Assembly (NCBI RefSeq): GCF_042650605.1
Contig: NZ_JBHSBN010000008.1
Span: 62,001 to 126,000, forward strand
Direction of reading: 5' to 3'
DNA length: 64,000 bases
Origin: Micromonospora_J zhanjiangensis
GTDB taxonomy: Bacteria > Actinomycetota > Actinomycetes > Mycobacteriales > Micromonosporaceae
Positions 33,591-41,820 of the stretch are shown piece by piece. Position 1 is the first letter of the stretch; each line of letters starts with the position of its first letter. Both the position numbers and the translations under genes were made by a program. The notes beneath the pieces were generated by a model that ran no database searches, was not told the DNA's origin, and saw only the letters and a program-made list of their open reading frames with translations.

Positions 33591-35030
33591 ATGACCAGCG
33601 GGGAGCCCGCCACGCCGACCGGCCGAACCAGCGCGACGGGAGGGTTCCCGCCGCGTGGCGGTCCGGCGCACCGGTTCTACAGCGTGCTGGTCTTCGTCGT
33701 GCTGGCCTCGCTGGACAACGTGGCGATCGGTCTGGTACCGCCGCTGTACGGGCCGATCAGCACGGCGCTCGCCGTCCCGCAGCGCGCCGTCGGCTTCGTC
33801 ACCGCGGCCAGTTTCCTGGTCAGCGCGGTGGCCGCGGTCGGCTGGGCCTACTCCGGCGACCGGACCAACCGCAAGCCACTGCTGATGATCGGCACGTTGA
33901 TCTGGGCCGCCGGCACGGCCGGCAGCGGGTACGCGGCGAATTATCCGCTGTTCCTGCTGGCCCAACTGGTCGCGGCGGTCGGCCTCGGCGCGGTCGGTTC
34001 GGTCGGCTTCTCGGTGGTCACCGATCTGATCTCGCCGCGCCGGCGCGGGCTGGTGATGAGCTTCTGGGGGCTGTCCCAGGGGGTCGGGACGCTGGCCGGG
34101 ACGCTGGCCGGCGGAATCCTGGGCGCCGCCGACTGGCGCCGCCCCTTCCTGTTGCTCAGCGTCGCCGGCCTGGTCGCCACGGCGGCCTACTTCTTCACGT
34201 ACGACATCCGGCCGGGCCAGAGCCAGCCGGAGTTGGCCGGGGCGGCGGACTACGACTACCGGATCAGCCGTTCGGACCTGCCCGGCATCGTCGCCCGACG
34301 GACCAACGTCTGGCTGATCCTGCAGGGCCTGACCGCCCAGTTCGCCTTCGGGTCGCTGGTCTGGCTGCCGGTGCTGTTCGCCAACCGGGCCGAGGCGCAG
34401 GGCTACTCCACCGAGACCTCGGTCGTGGTCGGCAGCGTGTTCGCCACCCTGTTCCAGTTGGGCGGGGTGCTGTCGATCGTCGGCGGGTTGGCCGGCGACG
34501 CGCTGCAGCGGCGTACCCCGCGCGGGCGGGCCCTGGTCGCCGCCGTGGGGGTACTCGCGGCGGTGCCGTTCTACCTGGTGTTGTTCTTCGTGCCGATGCG
34601 GGTGGACGTTCCGGACGGCGCCGGCGCGGGCACCGTGGTCGGCGCGGTGCTGGCCAGCGTGCTGACCGAACCGACCGTCGGGATCAGCCTGCTCGCGGCC
34701 CTGGTCGCCCTCGGGTTGACCTCCGCGAACGCGCCGAACTGGTTCGCGCTGATCGCCGACGTCAACCCGCCCGAGCACCGGGGCACGGTCTACAGCCTGG
34801 TGAACCTGGTCAACGGGGTGGGCCGGGCGGCCGGCAACGGCCTGGTCGGCGTGGTGTTCGGCGCCCTGCGGACAGCGTTCCCGCCGCCGCTGAACTTCGC
34901 CGTCGGGTTGGCCGTCTGCCAACTCTTCTTCATCCCGACCGGACTGGCGTTCTGGCGCGCCTCGCGCAGCTCGCCCCGGGACATCGCCGCCGTGCACGAC
35001 CTGCTCGACGAGCGCGCCGGGAAGCGGTGA
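33591..35030 (+). CDS. Major facilitator superfamily transporter
   Basis: Integral membrane protein of 479 aa with about 12 hydrophobic helices and a cytoplasmic 25-residue N-terminal tail. The MFS loop 2-3 motif is recognisable as GWAYSGDRTNRKPLLMIG and the loop 8-9 counterpart as GLAGDALQRRTPRGRALV. The helix 1 sequence ASLDNVAIGLVPPLYGPI and the end MNPxEHRGT-like VNPPEHRGTVYSLVNLVNGVG resemble spinster-type or multidrug-type MFS exporters. The substrate cannot be told. It lies 91 bp after the MarR gene, so drug- or metabolite-controlled efflux is a reasonable guess. A hairpin follows. Confidence 0.87.
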   Translation: MTSGEPATPTGRTSATGGFPPRGGPAHRFYSVLVFVVLASLDNVAIGLVPPLYGPISTALAVPQRAVGFVTAASFLVSAVAAVGWAYSGDRTNRKPLLMIGTLIWAAGTAGSGYAANYPLFLLAQLVAAVGLGAVGSVGFSVVTDLISPRRRGLVMSFWGLSQGVGTLAGTLAGGILGAADWRRPFLLLSVAGLVATAAYFFTYDIRPGQSQPELAGAADYDYRISRSDLPGIVARRTNVWLILQGLTAQFAFGSLVWLPVLFANRAEAQGYSTETSVVVGSVFATLFQLGGVLSIVGGLAGDALQRRTPRGRALVAAVGVLAAVPFYLVLFFVPMRVDVPDGAGAGTVVGAVLASVLTEPTVGISLLAALVALGLTSANAPNWFALIADVNPPEHRGTVYSLVNLVNGVGRAAGNGLVGVVFGALRTAFPPPLNFAVGLAVCQLFFIPTGLAFWRASRSSPRDIAAVHDLLDERAGKR

Positions 35031-35037
35031 ACGGGAA

Positions 35038-35069
35038 GGGGCCCGCCCGTCGTGTGCCGGGCGGACCCC
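35038..35069. terminator. Hairpin between convergent MFS and GH13 genes
   Basis: Arms 35038-35049 and 35058-35069 (GGGGCCCGCCCG with CGGGCGGACCCC) pair with one mismatch around an 8-nt loop. It is placed to serve both strands. Confidence 0.65.
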
Positions 35070-35085
35070 CTCGCGCCACGACGGC

Positions 35086-36765
35086 TCAGCCGCGCAGCCA
35101 GACCGTCACGTCGGTGGGCACCAGGCCGTCGGCCGCCACCTGCCCACTGGCGTGCAGCAGTTCGGCACCGGCCGGCAACTCGACCGGGTCGGCGCCGAAG
35201 TTGGTCAGCACCCGGATGCCGCCGATCCGGAACGACAGCACGTCGTCCGGGCTCTCCAGCCACTCCAGCGTCCCGCCGCCCAGGCCGAGTTCCCGGCGCA
35301 GCCGCAGCGCGGTCCGGTACATCTCGTACGTCGAGGCGGGCACCCCGCGCTGCCGGTCCAGGGCGTACTCCGCCCAGCTCTTTGGTTGGGGCAGCCAACT
35401 CGCGTCGGTCGGGCCGAAGCCGTACGACGGGGCGTCCGCCTCCCACGGGATCGGCACCCGGCAGCCGTCCCGACCGCGCTCGGTGTGTCCGCTGCGGACC
35501 CAGGTGGGGTCCTGTCGGGCGGCGTCGTCCAGCGTGGTGTGCTCCGGCAGGCCGAGTTCCTCGCCCTGGTACAGGTAGGCCGATCCGGGCAGGGCCAGCA
35601 TCAGCAGGGTGGCCGCCCGGGCCCGGCGCAGGCCCAGGGCCGCGTCCGGCTGCGGGTCACCGACGCCGATGCCGTTCGGGCGCGGGGTGCCGACCGGCAG
35701 CCCGAGCCGGGAGGCGTGCCGCACCACGTCGTGGTTGGACAGCACCCAGGTGGTCGGCGCGCCGACCGCGTCGGTGGCCTCCAGCGATCGGGTGATCACC
35801 GCGTACTGGGCCGGCGCGGTCCAGGCCGCCAGCAGGTACTCGAAGTTGAACGCCTGGTGCATCTCGTCCGGGCGGATGTAGGCGACCAGCCGCTCGACCG
35901 GCTCGACCCAGGCCTCGGCGACCAGGATCCGCTCGCCGGGGTAGCCGTCCAGCAGCGCCCGCCACTCCCGGTAGATCTCGTGTACGCCGTCCTGGTCCCA
36001 CATCGGCGGTCGGGGCTTGTCGACCTCGCGACCGGAGAGGATCTCCTGCGGTTCCTTCCAGTCGGCCAGGTCGGCCTGCTTGACCAGGCCGTGCGCCACG
36101 TCCACCCGGAAACCGTCCACCCCGCGGTCCAGCCAGAACCGCAGGATGTCCAGGAACTCGGTGCGGACCTGCGGATTATCCCAGTTCAGGTCCGGCTGGC
36201 CGACGTCGAACAGGTGCAGGTACCACTGCCCGGGCCGGCCGTCGGGGTCGGTGACCCGGGTCCACGCCGGCCCGCCGAAGACGCTCTGCCAGTCGTTGGG
36301 CGGCTCGCCGCCGTCCGGACCCTTGCCGTCGCGGAAGATGTAGCGCTGCCGGGCCGGGCCACCCGGCTCGTCGGCCAGCGCCTCGACGAACCAGGCGTGC
36401 GCCGACGAGGTGTGGTTCGGTACCAGGTCGACGATCACCCGCAGCCCGTGCGAGCGGGCCTCGGCGATCAGCTTGTCGGCGTCGGCGAGCTGCCCGAAGA
36501 GCGGGTCGACGCCGCGGTAGTCGGCGACGTCGTACCCGGCGTCGGCCTGCGGCGACGGGTAGAACGGCGACAGCCACACCGCGTCCACGCCCAGCTCGGC
36601 GAGGTGTCCCAGCCGGCCGGTGATGCCCGGCAGGTCGCCCATGCCGTCGCCGTCGGAGTCGGCGAAGGACCGGGGATAGATCTGGTAGATGACCGCGTCC
36701 CGCCACCACGCCGGGGGCGTGGCGGTCCGTGTCGGGGGCGGGGACGTCGTGGAGTCGGTATTCAG
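35086..36765 (-). CDS. GH13 alpha-glucosidase / oligo-1,6-glucosidase type
   Basis: Cytoplasmic glycoside hydrolase of about 559 aa that cleaves alpha-linked glucose oligosaccharides imported by the adjacent transporter. The GH13 motifs are intact: DLVPNHTSS, DGFRVDVAHGL (nucleophile Asp), ILVAEAW (acid/base Glu) and VLSNHDVVRH (third Asp), after WWRDAVIYQIYPRSFADSDGDG. The reading frame has no ATG, GTG or TTG near the expected N-terminus. The best start is CTG at 36765 (LNTDSTTSPPP), five bases after GGGAGAG. The frame stays open far upstream but loses coding character. It follows the ABC operon after a terminator-like hairpin. Confidence 0.9.
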   Translation of the reverse strand: MNTDSTTSPPPTRTATPPAWWRDAVIYQIYPRSFADSDGDGMGDLPGITGRLGHLAELGVDAVWLSPFYPSPQADAGYDVADYRGVDPLFGQLADADKLIAEARSHGLRVIVDLVPNHTSSAHAWFVEALADEPGGPARQRYIFRDGKGPDGGEPPNDWQSVFGGPAWTRVTDPDGRPGQWYLHLFDVGQPDLNWDNPQVRTEFLDILRFWLDRGVDGFRVDVAHGLVKQADLADWKEPQEILSGREVDKPRPPMWDQDGVHEIYREWRALLDGYPGERILVAEAWVEPVERLVAYIRPDEMHQAFNFEYLLAAWTAPAQYAVITRSLEATDAVGAPTTWVLSNHDVVRHASRLGLPVGTPRPNGIGVGDPQPDAALGLRRARAATLLMLALPGSAYLYQGEELGLPEHTTLDDAARQDPTWVRSGHTERGRDGCRVPIPWEADAPSYGFGPTDASWLPQPKSWAEYALDRQRGVPASTYEMYRTALRLRRELGLGGGTLEWLESPDDVLSFRIGGIRVLTNFGADPVELPAGAELLHASGQVAADGLVPTDVTVWLRG

Positions 36766-36908
36766 GGCACTCTCCCGGGGGTGTGGGCCTGCGGTTCCGC
36801 TCCAGTGTGCCCATACCGGTCCGACCGATGCCGACCTGCCGGTCGGTGTGTCGGGGATCACCCGGCCGCCCGGTTTCGGCCCTCGGTGCCGCCGGCCGGC
36901 GCGAACGC

Positions 36909-36949
36909 GACGGACCCCGCCACCCACGGTACGGGTGACGGGGTCCGTC
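36909..36949 (-). terminator. Hairpin after the sugar ABC transporter operon
   Basis: Seventeen-base arms (36909-36925 and 36933-36949) pair with one mismatch and a 7-nt loop, 14 nt downstream of the last permease gene on the minus strand. It separates the transporter genes from the GH13 gene. Confidence 0.82.
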
Positions 36950-36962
36950 GACGTCCGGCCGG

Positions 36963-37883
36963 TCAGCCCTTCAGGCCGCCGGCCAGCAGGCCCCGGACGA
37001 AGTAGCGCTGGAGCAGCAGGAACACCGTGACGGGCAGGATGATGGAGACGAAGGCACCGGCCGAGAGCAGGTGCCAGGCGGTGCCCCGGGTGCCGGACAG
37101 GTTGGCCAGCGCCACCGTGATCGGCGCGACGTCCTCCCCGCCGCCGGCGAAGGTCAGCGCCACCAGCAGGTCGTTCCAGACCCAGAGGAACTGGAAGATG
37201 GCGAACGCCGCCAGTGCCGGGGTGAGCAGCGGCAGCAGCACCCGGAAGAAGATGGCGACGTGCCCGGCGCCGTCCACCCGGGCGGCCTCCAGCAGCCCGG
37301 CCGGGATCTCCTTCATGAAGTTGTGCAGCAGGAAGATCGCCAGTGGCAGCGCGAAGGTCGAGTGCGACAGCCAGATCGGCCAGTAGCCGCCCATGAGGTC
37401 CGCGTCGACGTAGAGCTTGAGCAGCGGGATCAGGGTGACCTGGATCGGCACGATCTGCAGGACGAACACCGCCACGAACAGCAGGTTCCGGCCCGGGAAC
37501 TTGATCCACGCGAAGGCGTACGCCGCCAGGGTGGCCAGGCAGATCGGGATGATCACCGAGGGGATGGTGATCACCAGCGAGTTGATGAAGTAGTCACCCA
37601 GGTTGGTCGAGGCGTCCTCGCCGACGCCCAGGACCGCCCGGTAGTTGTCCAGCGTGAACTCCGGGTCGGAGAACGCCGTCCACCAGCCGGTGGTCTTGAT
37701 CTGCAACTCCGGCCGGAACGACGAGATCGCCAGCCCCAGGGTCGGGATGGTCCAGAGCACCGCGAGCACGACCGCGACCAGGGACGCCCAGGGCGAGGTG
37801 AGCTTGCGGCGGGCCTTGGCCGCGGGGGTGCCGACCGGCGGTACGGCCGGTGTGGTGGTGAGCGGAGTGGCTGTCGTGCTCAT
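36963..37883 (-). CDS. Sugar ABC transporter permease (MalG/CUT1 type)
   Basis: Inner-membrane permease of 306 aa with six helices. The first follows a 35-residue cytoplasmic tail rich in Thr/Pro. The EAA loop that contacts the ATPase is visible as EIPAGLLEAARVDGAGHVAIFFRVLLPLLTPALAAFAIF. The ATG overlaps the stop of the partner permease gene (ATGA), so the two are co-translated. With the lipoprotein gene 38936-40291 it forms a CUT1 oligosaccharide importer. No ATPase gene is present; actinomycete CUT1 systems commonly share one MsiK ATPase encoded elsewhere. The substrate is probably an alpha-glucoside given the neighbouring GH13 gene. Confidence 0.92.
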   Translation of the reverse strand: MSTTATPLTTTPAVPPVGTPAAKARRKLTSPWASLVAVVLAVLWTIPTLGLAISSFRPELQIKTTGWWTAFSDPEFTLDNYRAVLGVGEDASTNLGDYFINSLVITIPSVIIPICLATLAAYAFAWIKFPGRNLLFVAVFVLQIVPIQVTLIPLLKLYVDADLMGGYWPIWLSHSTFALPLAIFLLHNFMKEIPAGLLEAARVDGAGHVAIFFRVLLPLLTPALAAFAIFQFLWVWNDLLVALTFAGGGEDVAPITVALANLSGTRGTAWHLLSAGAFVSIILPVTVFLLLQRYFVRGLLAGGLKG

Positions 37884-38848
37884 CGTCCCTCCGAAGCGCG
37901 CAGTTGCCGGACGTTGTAGACGACGATCGGGATGACCAGGACGAACAGCAGCACGGCCAGCGCCGCGCCCAGACCGTCGTTACCGCTTCGGAAGCTCTGG
38001 CTGTAGAACTCGTTCGCCACCACGCTGGTGTCGAACTGGCCACCGGTCATCGTGCGCACGATGTCGAAGACCTTGAGCGTGCCGATACCGATGGTGGTCA
38101 GGACCACCACCACGGCCGGCCGGATGCTGGGCAGGGTCACGAACCGGAACATGCCGAACGCGGTGACCCCGTCCAACCGGGCGGCCTCGACGACGTCGTC
38201 CGGGATGGCCTTGATCGCCGCGGACAGCACCGTCATGGCGAACCCGGCCTGGATCCAGATCATCACCACGATCAGCAACAGCGTGTTCAGCGGCGAGTCG
38301 ACCAGCCACTGCCGGGGCGTGGCGCCCAGCCAGACCAGGACCTGGTTGAGCAGGCCGATCTGGTTCACGCCGGCCTGGTCGGGCCGGTACTCGTAGATGA
38401 ACTTCCAGATGATCGAGGCACCGACGAACGAGATGGACATCGGCAGGAAGATCAGCGCCTTGGCGAACGCCTCGATCCGGGCCTTGTCCACCAGGATGGC
38501 GTAGAGCAGGCCGACCGCGGTGGCCACGAACGGGGTGACGACCACCCAGAGGACCGTGTTGCGCAGCACGGTGAGCTGGTCCGGGGTGGTGAAGATGGTC
38601 TTGTAGTTGTCCAGGCCGACGAACGCGTTGCCGGCGGCGTCGAAGAACGACTGGTAGATCGTGCGGGCGCCTGGGTAGAGCAGCCCGATGGCGAGCATCA
38701 ACAGGGCCGGCGCCAGGTAGGCGTACGCCACCACCCGGTCGTTGCGGCGGCCACCGACCCGGCCCGCGATGAACAGGATGACGCCCATGACCGCGGCGAA
38801 GAGGAGCACCGCGAGAGCCATGTCACCGAACTTTTCGGCAGTGGGCAC
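37880..38848 (-). CDS. Sugar ABC transporter permease (MalF/CUT1 type)
   Basis: Permease of 322 aa with about seven to eight helices: an extra N-terminal helix (MALAVLLFAAVMGVILFIAG), then DRVVAYAYLAPALLMLAIGLLYPG. The EAA loop reads AIPDDVVEAARLDGVTAFGMFRFVTLPSIRPAVVVVL. The GTG at 38848 follows GGAGGTGAGG. The stop overlaps the MalG-type gene by four bases. A strong hairpin sits between it and the upstream binding-protein gene, which probably gives more binding protein than permease. It forms the transmembrane heterodimer with the next gene product. Confidence 0.92.
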   Translation of the reverse strand: MPTAEKFGDMALAVLLFAAVMGVILFIAGRVGGRRNDRVVAYAYLAPALLMLAIGLLYPGARTIYQSFFDAAGNAFVGLDNYKTIFTTPDQLTVLRNTVLWVVVTPFVATAVGLLYAILVDKARIEAFAKALIFLPMSISFVGASIIWKFIYEYRPDQAGVNQIGLLNQVLVWLGATPRQWLVDSPLNTLLLIVVMIWIQAGFAMTVLSAAIKAIPDDVVEAARLDGVTAFGMFRFVTLPSIRPAVVVVLTTIGIGTLKVFDIVRTMTGGQFDTSVVANEFYSQSFRSGNDGLGAALAVLLFVLVIPIVVYNVRQLRASEGR

Positions 38849-38878
38849 GGCACCCTCACCTCCTTCTAGGGATGGAAG

Positions 38879-38920
38879 GACCGGCCGGCGCCTGTCGTGG
38901 TACGGGGACGCCGGCCGGTC
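38879..38920 (-). promoter_or_regulatory. Perfect 12-bp hairpin between binding-protein and permease genes
   Basis: Arms GACCGGCCGGCG (38879-38890) and CGCCGGCCGGTC (38909-38920) flank an 18-nt loop, 15 nt after the binding-protein stop. A role as partial terminator or 3' stabiliser is likely, as known for malE-type operons. It is not a full operon end because the permease ribosome site follows directly. Confidence 0.7.
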
Positions 38921-38935
38921 GAGGAGGTCCTCAGG

Positions 38936-40291
38936 TCACTTGGGCCAGGAGGATTCGATGTTGTTCACCGTGTCCTGGGTGCTCTGCCCGGTGATCCAGC
39001 TGGTCGACTGCTTCCAGAAGGAGTTCTGACCGACGGCGGCGGGCATCAGGTCCGAGCCGTCGAAGCGGAAGACCGACTTCGGGTCCTGCAGCAGTTGCAC
39101 GGCGAGCTTGTCGATCGGGTTGCTCACCTTGTTGATGTCCAGACCCTTGTTGGCGCTGACCCAGCCCTGGGACAGGCTGGCCTTGAGGTTGGCCCAGGTG
39201 TCGGTGGACAGGTAGATCTGGAACGCCTTGACCTCCGGGCGGTCCGAGAACGCCACGTTGAACTCGCCACCACCGAGCAGCGGCTTCTCGGCCGCGGTCT
39301 TGCCCGGCAGGTAGAAGGCGAAGACGTCACCGTTCTCGTCGACCTTGGTGCCCTTGGGGAAGTTGGCGGCGTAGAAGCTCGCCTGGCGGTGCAGCGAGCA
39401 GGTGCCCTGCAGGATCGGCAGGCCACCGTCCTGGAAGGTGGTGGTGGCGATGCTCTTCACGTCGCCCAGGCCGCCGTTGACGTACTTGGGGTTCTTGAGG
39501 AACTTGCCGGCCTCGTCCAGCGCCGCGGTGGGCGCGGGCGAGTTGAACGGGATCTCGTGCTTGACCCACTTGTCGTACTCGTCCGGCCCGGAGAGCCGGA
39601 GCATCATGTCCTCCATCCAGTCGGTGACCGGCCAACCGGTGGCCTCACCGCTGGAGATGCCGGCGCACCACGGCTTCTTGCCCTTGGCCGCGATCTGGTC
39701 CGACAGGGCGGTCAGCTCGTCCAGCGTGGTGGGGATCTTGTAGCCGTTGTCCTTGAACTCCTTGGGGGAGTACCAGACCAGCGACTTGATGCTGGCACCG
39801 GACGGCGCGCCGTAGAACTTGCCGTCGACGGTGGCGTACGCCTTCCAGTCCTTGCCCCAGAACTTGTCGACGTTGGCGGCCACCTCCGGCGGGGCCTCCT
39901 TGGCCTTGCCGGTGTCGACGAGCTGCTTGAGCAGACCGGGCTGCGGCACGATGGCGATGTCCGGCGTGTTACCGGCCTTGGCCCGAACCAGGATCTGGGT
40001 CTCGAACGCCTTGTCGCCCTCGTACTTGACCTTGGCTCCGGTGCAGTCCTCGAAGGGCTTGTAGGACTTGATGTACGGGGTGTCCTCGGGGGTCACGATG
40101 CCGGTGTAGACCGAGATCGTCTTGCCCTTGAGGTCGCCGAACTGCTTGAACTGCTCACAATCGATCTTGGGTGCGTCGGACGCCTTGTCGGAACCTCCAC
40201 CGCCACATGCCGCGAGCGGGATGGTGAGGGTGAGTCCGAGAACGCCGGCCGCAGCGACCGTCAGGCGCCGCTTGGTGGGGCGGAGGGACAT
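38936..40291 (-). CDS. Sugar ABC transporter substrate-binding lipoprotein
   Basis: Extracellular binding protein of 451 aa. The ATG at 40291 follows AGGAAGGG; upstream in-frame starts lack this. The signal sequence ends in a lipobox (IPLAAC, Cys about 29) followed by a GGGGSDK linker. The mature part is a type 1 family solute-binding fold with PDIAIVPQPGLLKQLVDTGK and KGKKPWCAGISSGEATGWP. It captures an oligosaccharide, probably an alpha-glucoside, for the two downstream permeases. A 21-bp palindrome upstream suggests control by a LacI-type repressor whose gene is not in the window. Confidence 0.92.
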   Translation of the reverse strand: MSLRPTKRRLTVAAAGVLGLTLTIPLAACGGGGSDKASDAPKIDCEQFKQFGDLKGKTISVYTGIVTPEDTPYIKSYKPFEDCTGAKVKYEGDKAFETQILVRAKAGNTPDIAIVPQPGLLKQLVDTGKAKEAPPEVAANVDKFWGKDWKAYATVDGKFYGAPSGASIKSLVWYSPKEFKDNGYKIPTTLDELTALSDQIAAKGKKPWCAGISSGEATGWPVTDWMEDMMLRLSGPDEYDKWVKHEIPFNSPAPTAALDEAGKFLKNPKYVNGGLGDVKSIATTTFQDGGLPILQGTCSLHRQASFYAANFPKGTKVDENGDVFAFYLPGKTAAEKPLLGGGEFNVAFSDRPEVKAFQIYLSTDTWANLKASLSQGWVSANKGLDINKVSNPIDKLAVQLLQDPKSVFRFDGSDLMPAAVGQNSFWKQSTSWITGQSTQDTVNNIESSWPK

Positions 40292-40896
40292 GCGCCCTTC
40301 CTTTCTCATCATGCCCCGGGGCGACTGTCGGATCACGCAGCGTGACCGCACGCGGACACCCGGAGCGAATACTCGGGCGCCAGTCAAACCGTTATCGGTG
40401 GATTCCGCAATGCCTCAGTTGTGATCGACTCGATAACAATTGAATGACGGGACGTTCACCGAATTGGGATATAGCCAGGCGTCGTCGGTGTGTCGTGGGC
40501 GTCCCCTTTTAGGAGGTCGGTGCCGCAGGTCGTCGGCACCGTCCGCACGCCGAGAAAAAAATCCGGTCGCCCGGCACGGTGAACCCGGCGGCGGGCCCGC
40601 GGGGGCACGCGAAGCCGCGTTGGCGTGAATAGCTGAATGCGTGACGACGCTCAGCGAATTGCCCGGTTTCCGACCGTCGGAGGCCGGCGGGTCGGCGGGC
40701 TCGCGGTGCGGTACGCCCCGTTGGCTCCACCCTCGGTGGTCACCCGCCGCGTCCCGCCGACAGGACCACGGGCGCGGCCGGGCGCGGACATGAAGGCGCC
40801 GGGATCGCCGCTGCGGGTTCCTTGTCGGGAGGACAGGGACCCGGGCGCGACGACCCCGGCGGGCTGGGGGGTTATCGGGACGGGGGTGGGGGTCGA
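40292..40896. other. 605-bp stretch without a supported gene
   Basis: The stretch holds the promoter and operator region of the binding-protein gene (40292 to about 40460) and the 3' region beyond the 48-aa membrane-protein gene. The middle has a 7-bp hairpin (GGTGCCG/CGGCACC, 40519-40540). An A7 run (about 40556-40562) next to a CCGG-TCGC-CCGG stem would read as a short stem with U7 on the minus strand. Open frames here on both strands lack the codon bias of the region. A small RNA or long 3' leader is possible. Confidence 0.5.
40419..40439. promoter_or_regulatory. 21-bp near-perfect palindrome, probable LacI-family operator
   Basis: Outer arms TTGT and ACAA and inner arms ATCGA and TCGAT are symmetric about one central base, leaving only one mismatched pair. 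It lies about 130 bp upstream of the binding-protein start. Size and symmetry fit a LacI-family sugar repressor. The palindrome is seen; the regulator is inferred. Confidence 0.6.
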
Positions 40897-41043
40897 TCAG
40901 GTGAAGATGCTGACACCGCCGGGGCCGACGAGCAGGCCGACGATGATGAGGACGACGCCCCAGAGGATCTGCCGCCGGAACAGCGCGAGCACGCCGGCGA
41001 CCACCAGTACGACTGCGAGAATCCAGAGAAGAAGGCTCAGCAT
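40897..41043 (-). CDS. 48-aa GPGG-motif small membrane protein
   Basis: Very small protein: MLSLLLWILAVVLVVAG, then VLALFRRQ, a second helix (ILWGVVLIIVGLLVG) and the end PGGVSIFT. It has two membrane helices joined by a short basic turn, with a GPGG motif after the second. This matches the small actinobacterial group named for its GPGG motif, of unknown function. The ATG at 41043 is 2 nt from the stop of the metallophosphoesterase gene, so translation is probably coupled. It is the last gene of a four-gene operon (42683 to 40897). Confidence 0.8.
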   Translation of the reverse strand: MLSLLLWILAVVLVVAGVLALFRRQILWGVVLIIVGLLVGPGGVSIFT

Positions 41044-41045
41044 GT

Positions 41046-41810
41046 CTATGCGATACCCGACCCCTGATTGACGGAAACCTTCGTCCCGCCACCCTGTTCG
41101 TGCAGATGGAAGATGCTGTATGCCTGCTTGATCACCGGGTGCGCCACGTTGCGTACCCGTACCCCGCCCGGGGTCGTGCCCCGCTCGCTGCCCGCGTGCG
41201 CGTGACCGTGCAGGGCCAGCTCGGTCGGCGCCGAGTCGATCGCCTGCCCGAGCAGGTACGAGCCGAGGAACGGGTAGATCTCCGGCGGTTCGCCGGCCAA
41301 CGTGTCCGGCACGGGCGCGTAGTGCGTCAGCGCGACCCGCACGTCGCAGTCGAGTTCCCGCAGCGCCACCCCCAACTGGTCGGCGATGGCGGTGGTGGTG
41401 CCGACGAAGGCCTTCATCTCCGGCTCGCCGAAGTTGCTCGCGCAGCGCCCGGCGAACCCACCGCCGAAGCCCTTGGCGCCGGCCACCCCGAGTCGCCCGC
41501 CGGGACAGTCGAGCACCGTGTTCGTGCCCTCCAGCACCAGGATGCCGGCGTCCTCGAGCACCCGGATCACCCGCGGCACCTGGTCGCAGTGGTAGTCGTG
41601 GTTGCCCAGCACGGTCACCACCGGCACGCCCAGGCCGCCGAACTCGGTGGCCACGCACCGCGCCTCGGACTCCGTACCGTGCCGGGTCAGGTCGCCGGCC
41701 AGCAGCAGCACGTCGGCCTGCTCGGGCAGGCGCTCCAACGCCGGCCGGAACCGCCCCACGACGTCCTGGTCGACGTGTACGTCCCCGACCGCCGCGATCC
41801 TGATCACCAT
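41046..41810 (-). CDS. Calcineurin-like metallophosphoesterase
   Basis: Cytoplasmic phosphoesterase of 254 aa with all family metal motifs in order: AVGDVHVDQD (DxH), LLLAGDLTRHG (GDxxxxG), VLGNHDYH (GNHD) and LHGHAHAGSERG (GHxH). The dinuclear site should be active. The substrate is unknown: nucleotides, cyclic nucleotides or phosphoproteins are all possible. The ATG at 41810 follows GAGGGGG and is 10 nt from the BON-gene stop. The stop lies 2 nt before the 48-aa protein gene. Position in an operon with a nucleotidyltransferase suggests opposing nucleotidyl chemistry, which is inference. Confidence 0.88.
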   Translation of the reverse strand: MVIRIAAVGDVHVDQDVVGRFRPALERLPEQADVLLLAGDLTRHGTESEARCVATEFGGLGVPVVTVLGNHDYHCDQVPRVIRVLEDAGILVLEGTNTVLDCPGGRLGVAGAKGFGGGFAGRCASNFGEPEMKAFVGTTTAIADQLGVALRELDCDVRVALTHYAPVPDTLAGEPPEIYPFLGSYLLGQAIDSAPTELALHGHAHAGSERGTTPGGVRVRNVAHPVIKQAYSIFHLHEQGGGTKVSVNQGSGIA

Positions 41811-41820
41811 GTCGGCCCCC

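Noticed and set aside
36766..37509. Upstream extension of the GH13 frame into the permease gene
   Set aside because: The frame stays open but crosses a terminator and lies antisense-free in a different frame of the permease gene, with loss of coding composition; the enzyme domain begins right after the CTG.
40415..41092. Minus-strand frame of 225 codons in the gap beyond the binding-protein gene
   Set aside because: It is Arg/Pro/His-rich, overlaps the 48-aa membrane-protein gene in another frame, lacks a ribosome site and has poor codon-position bias.
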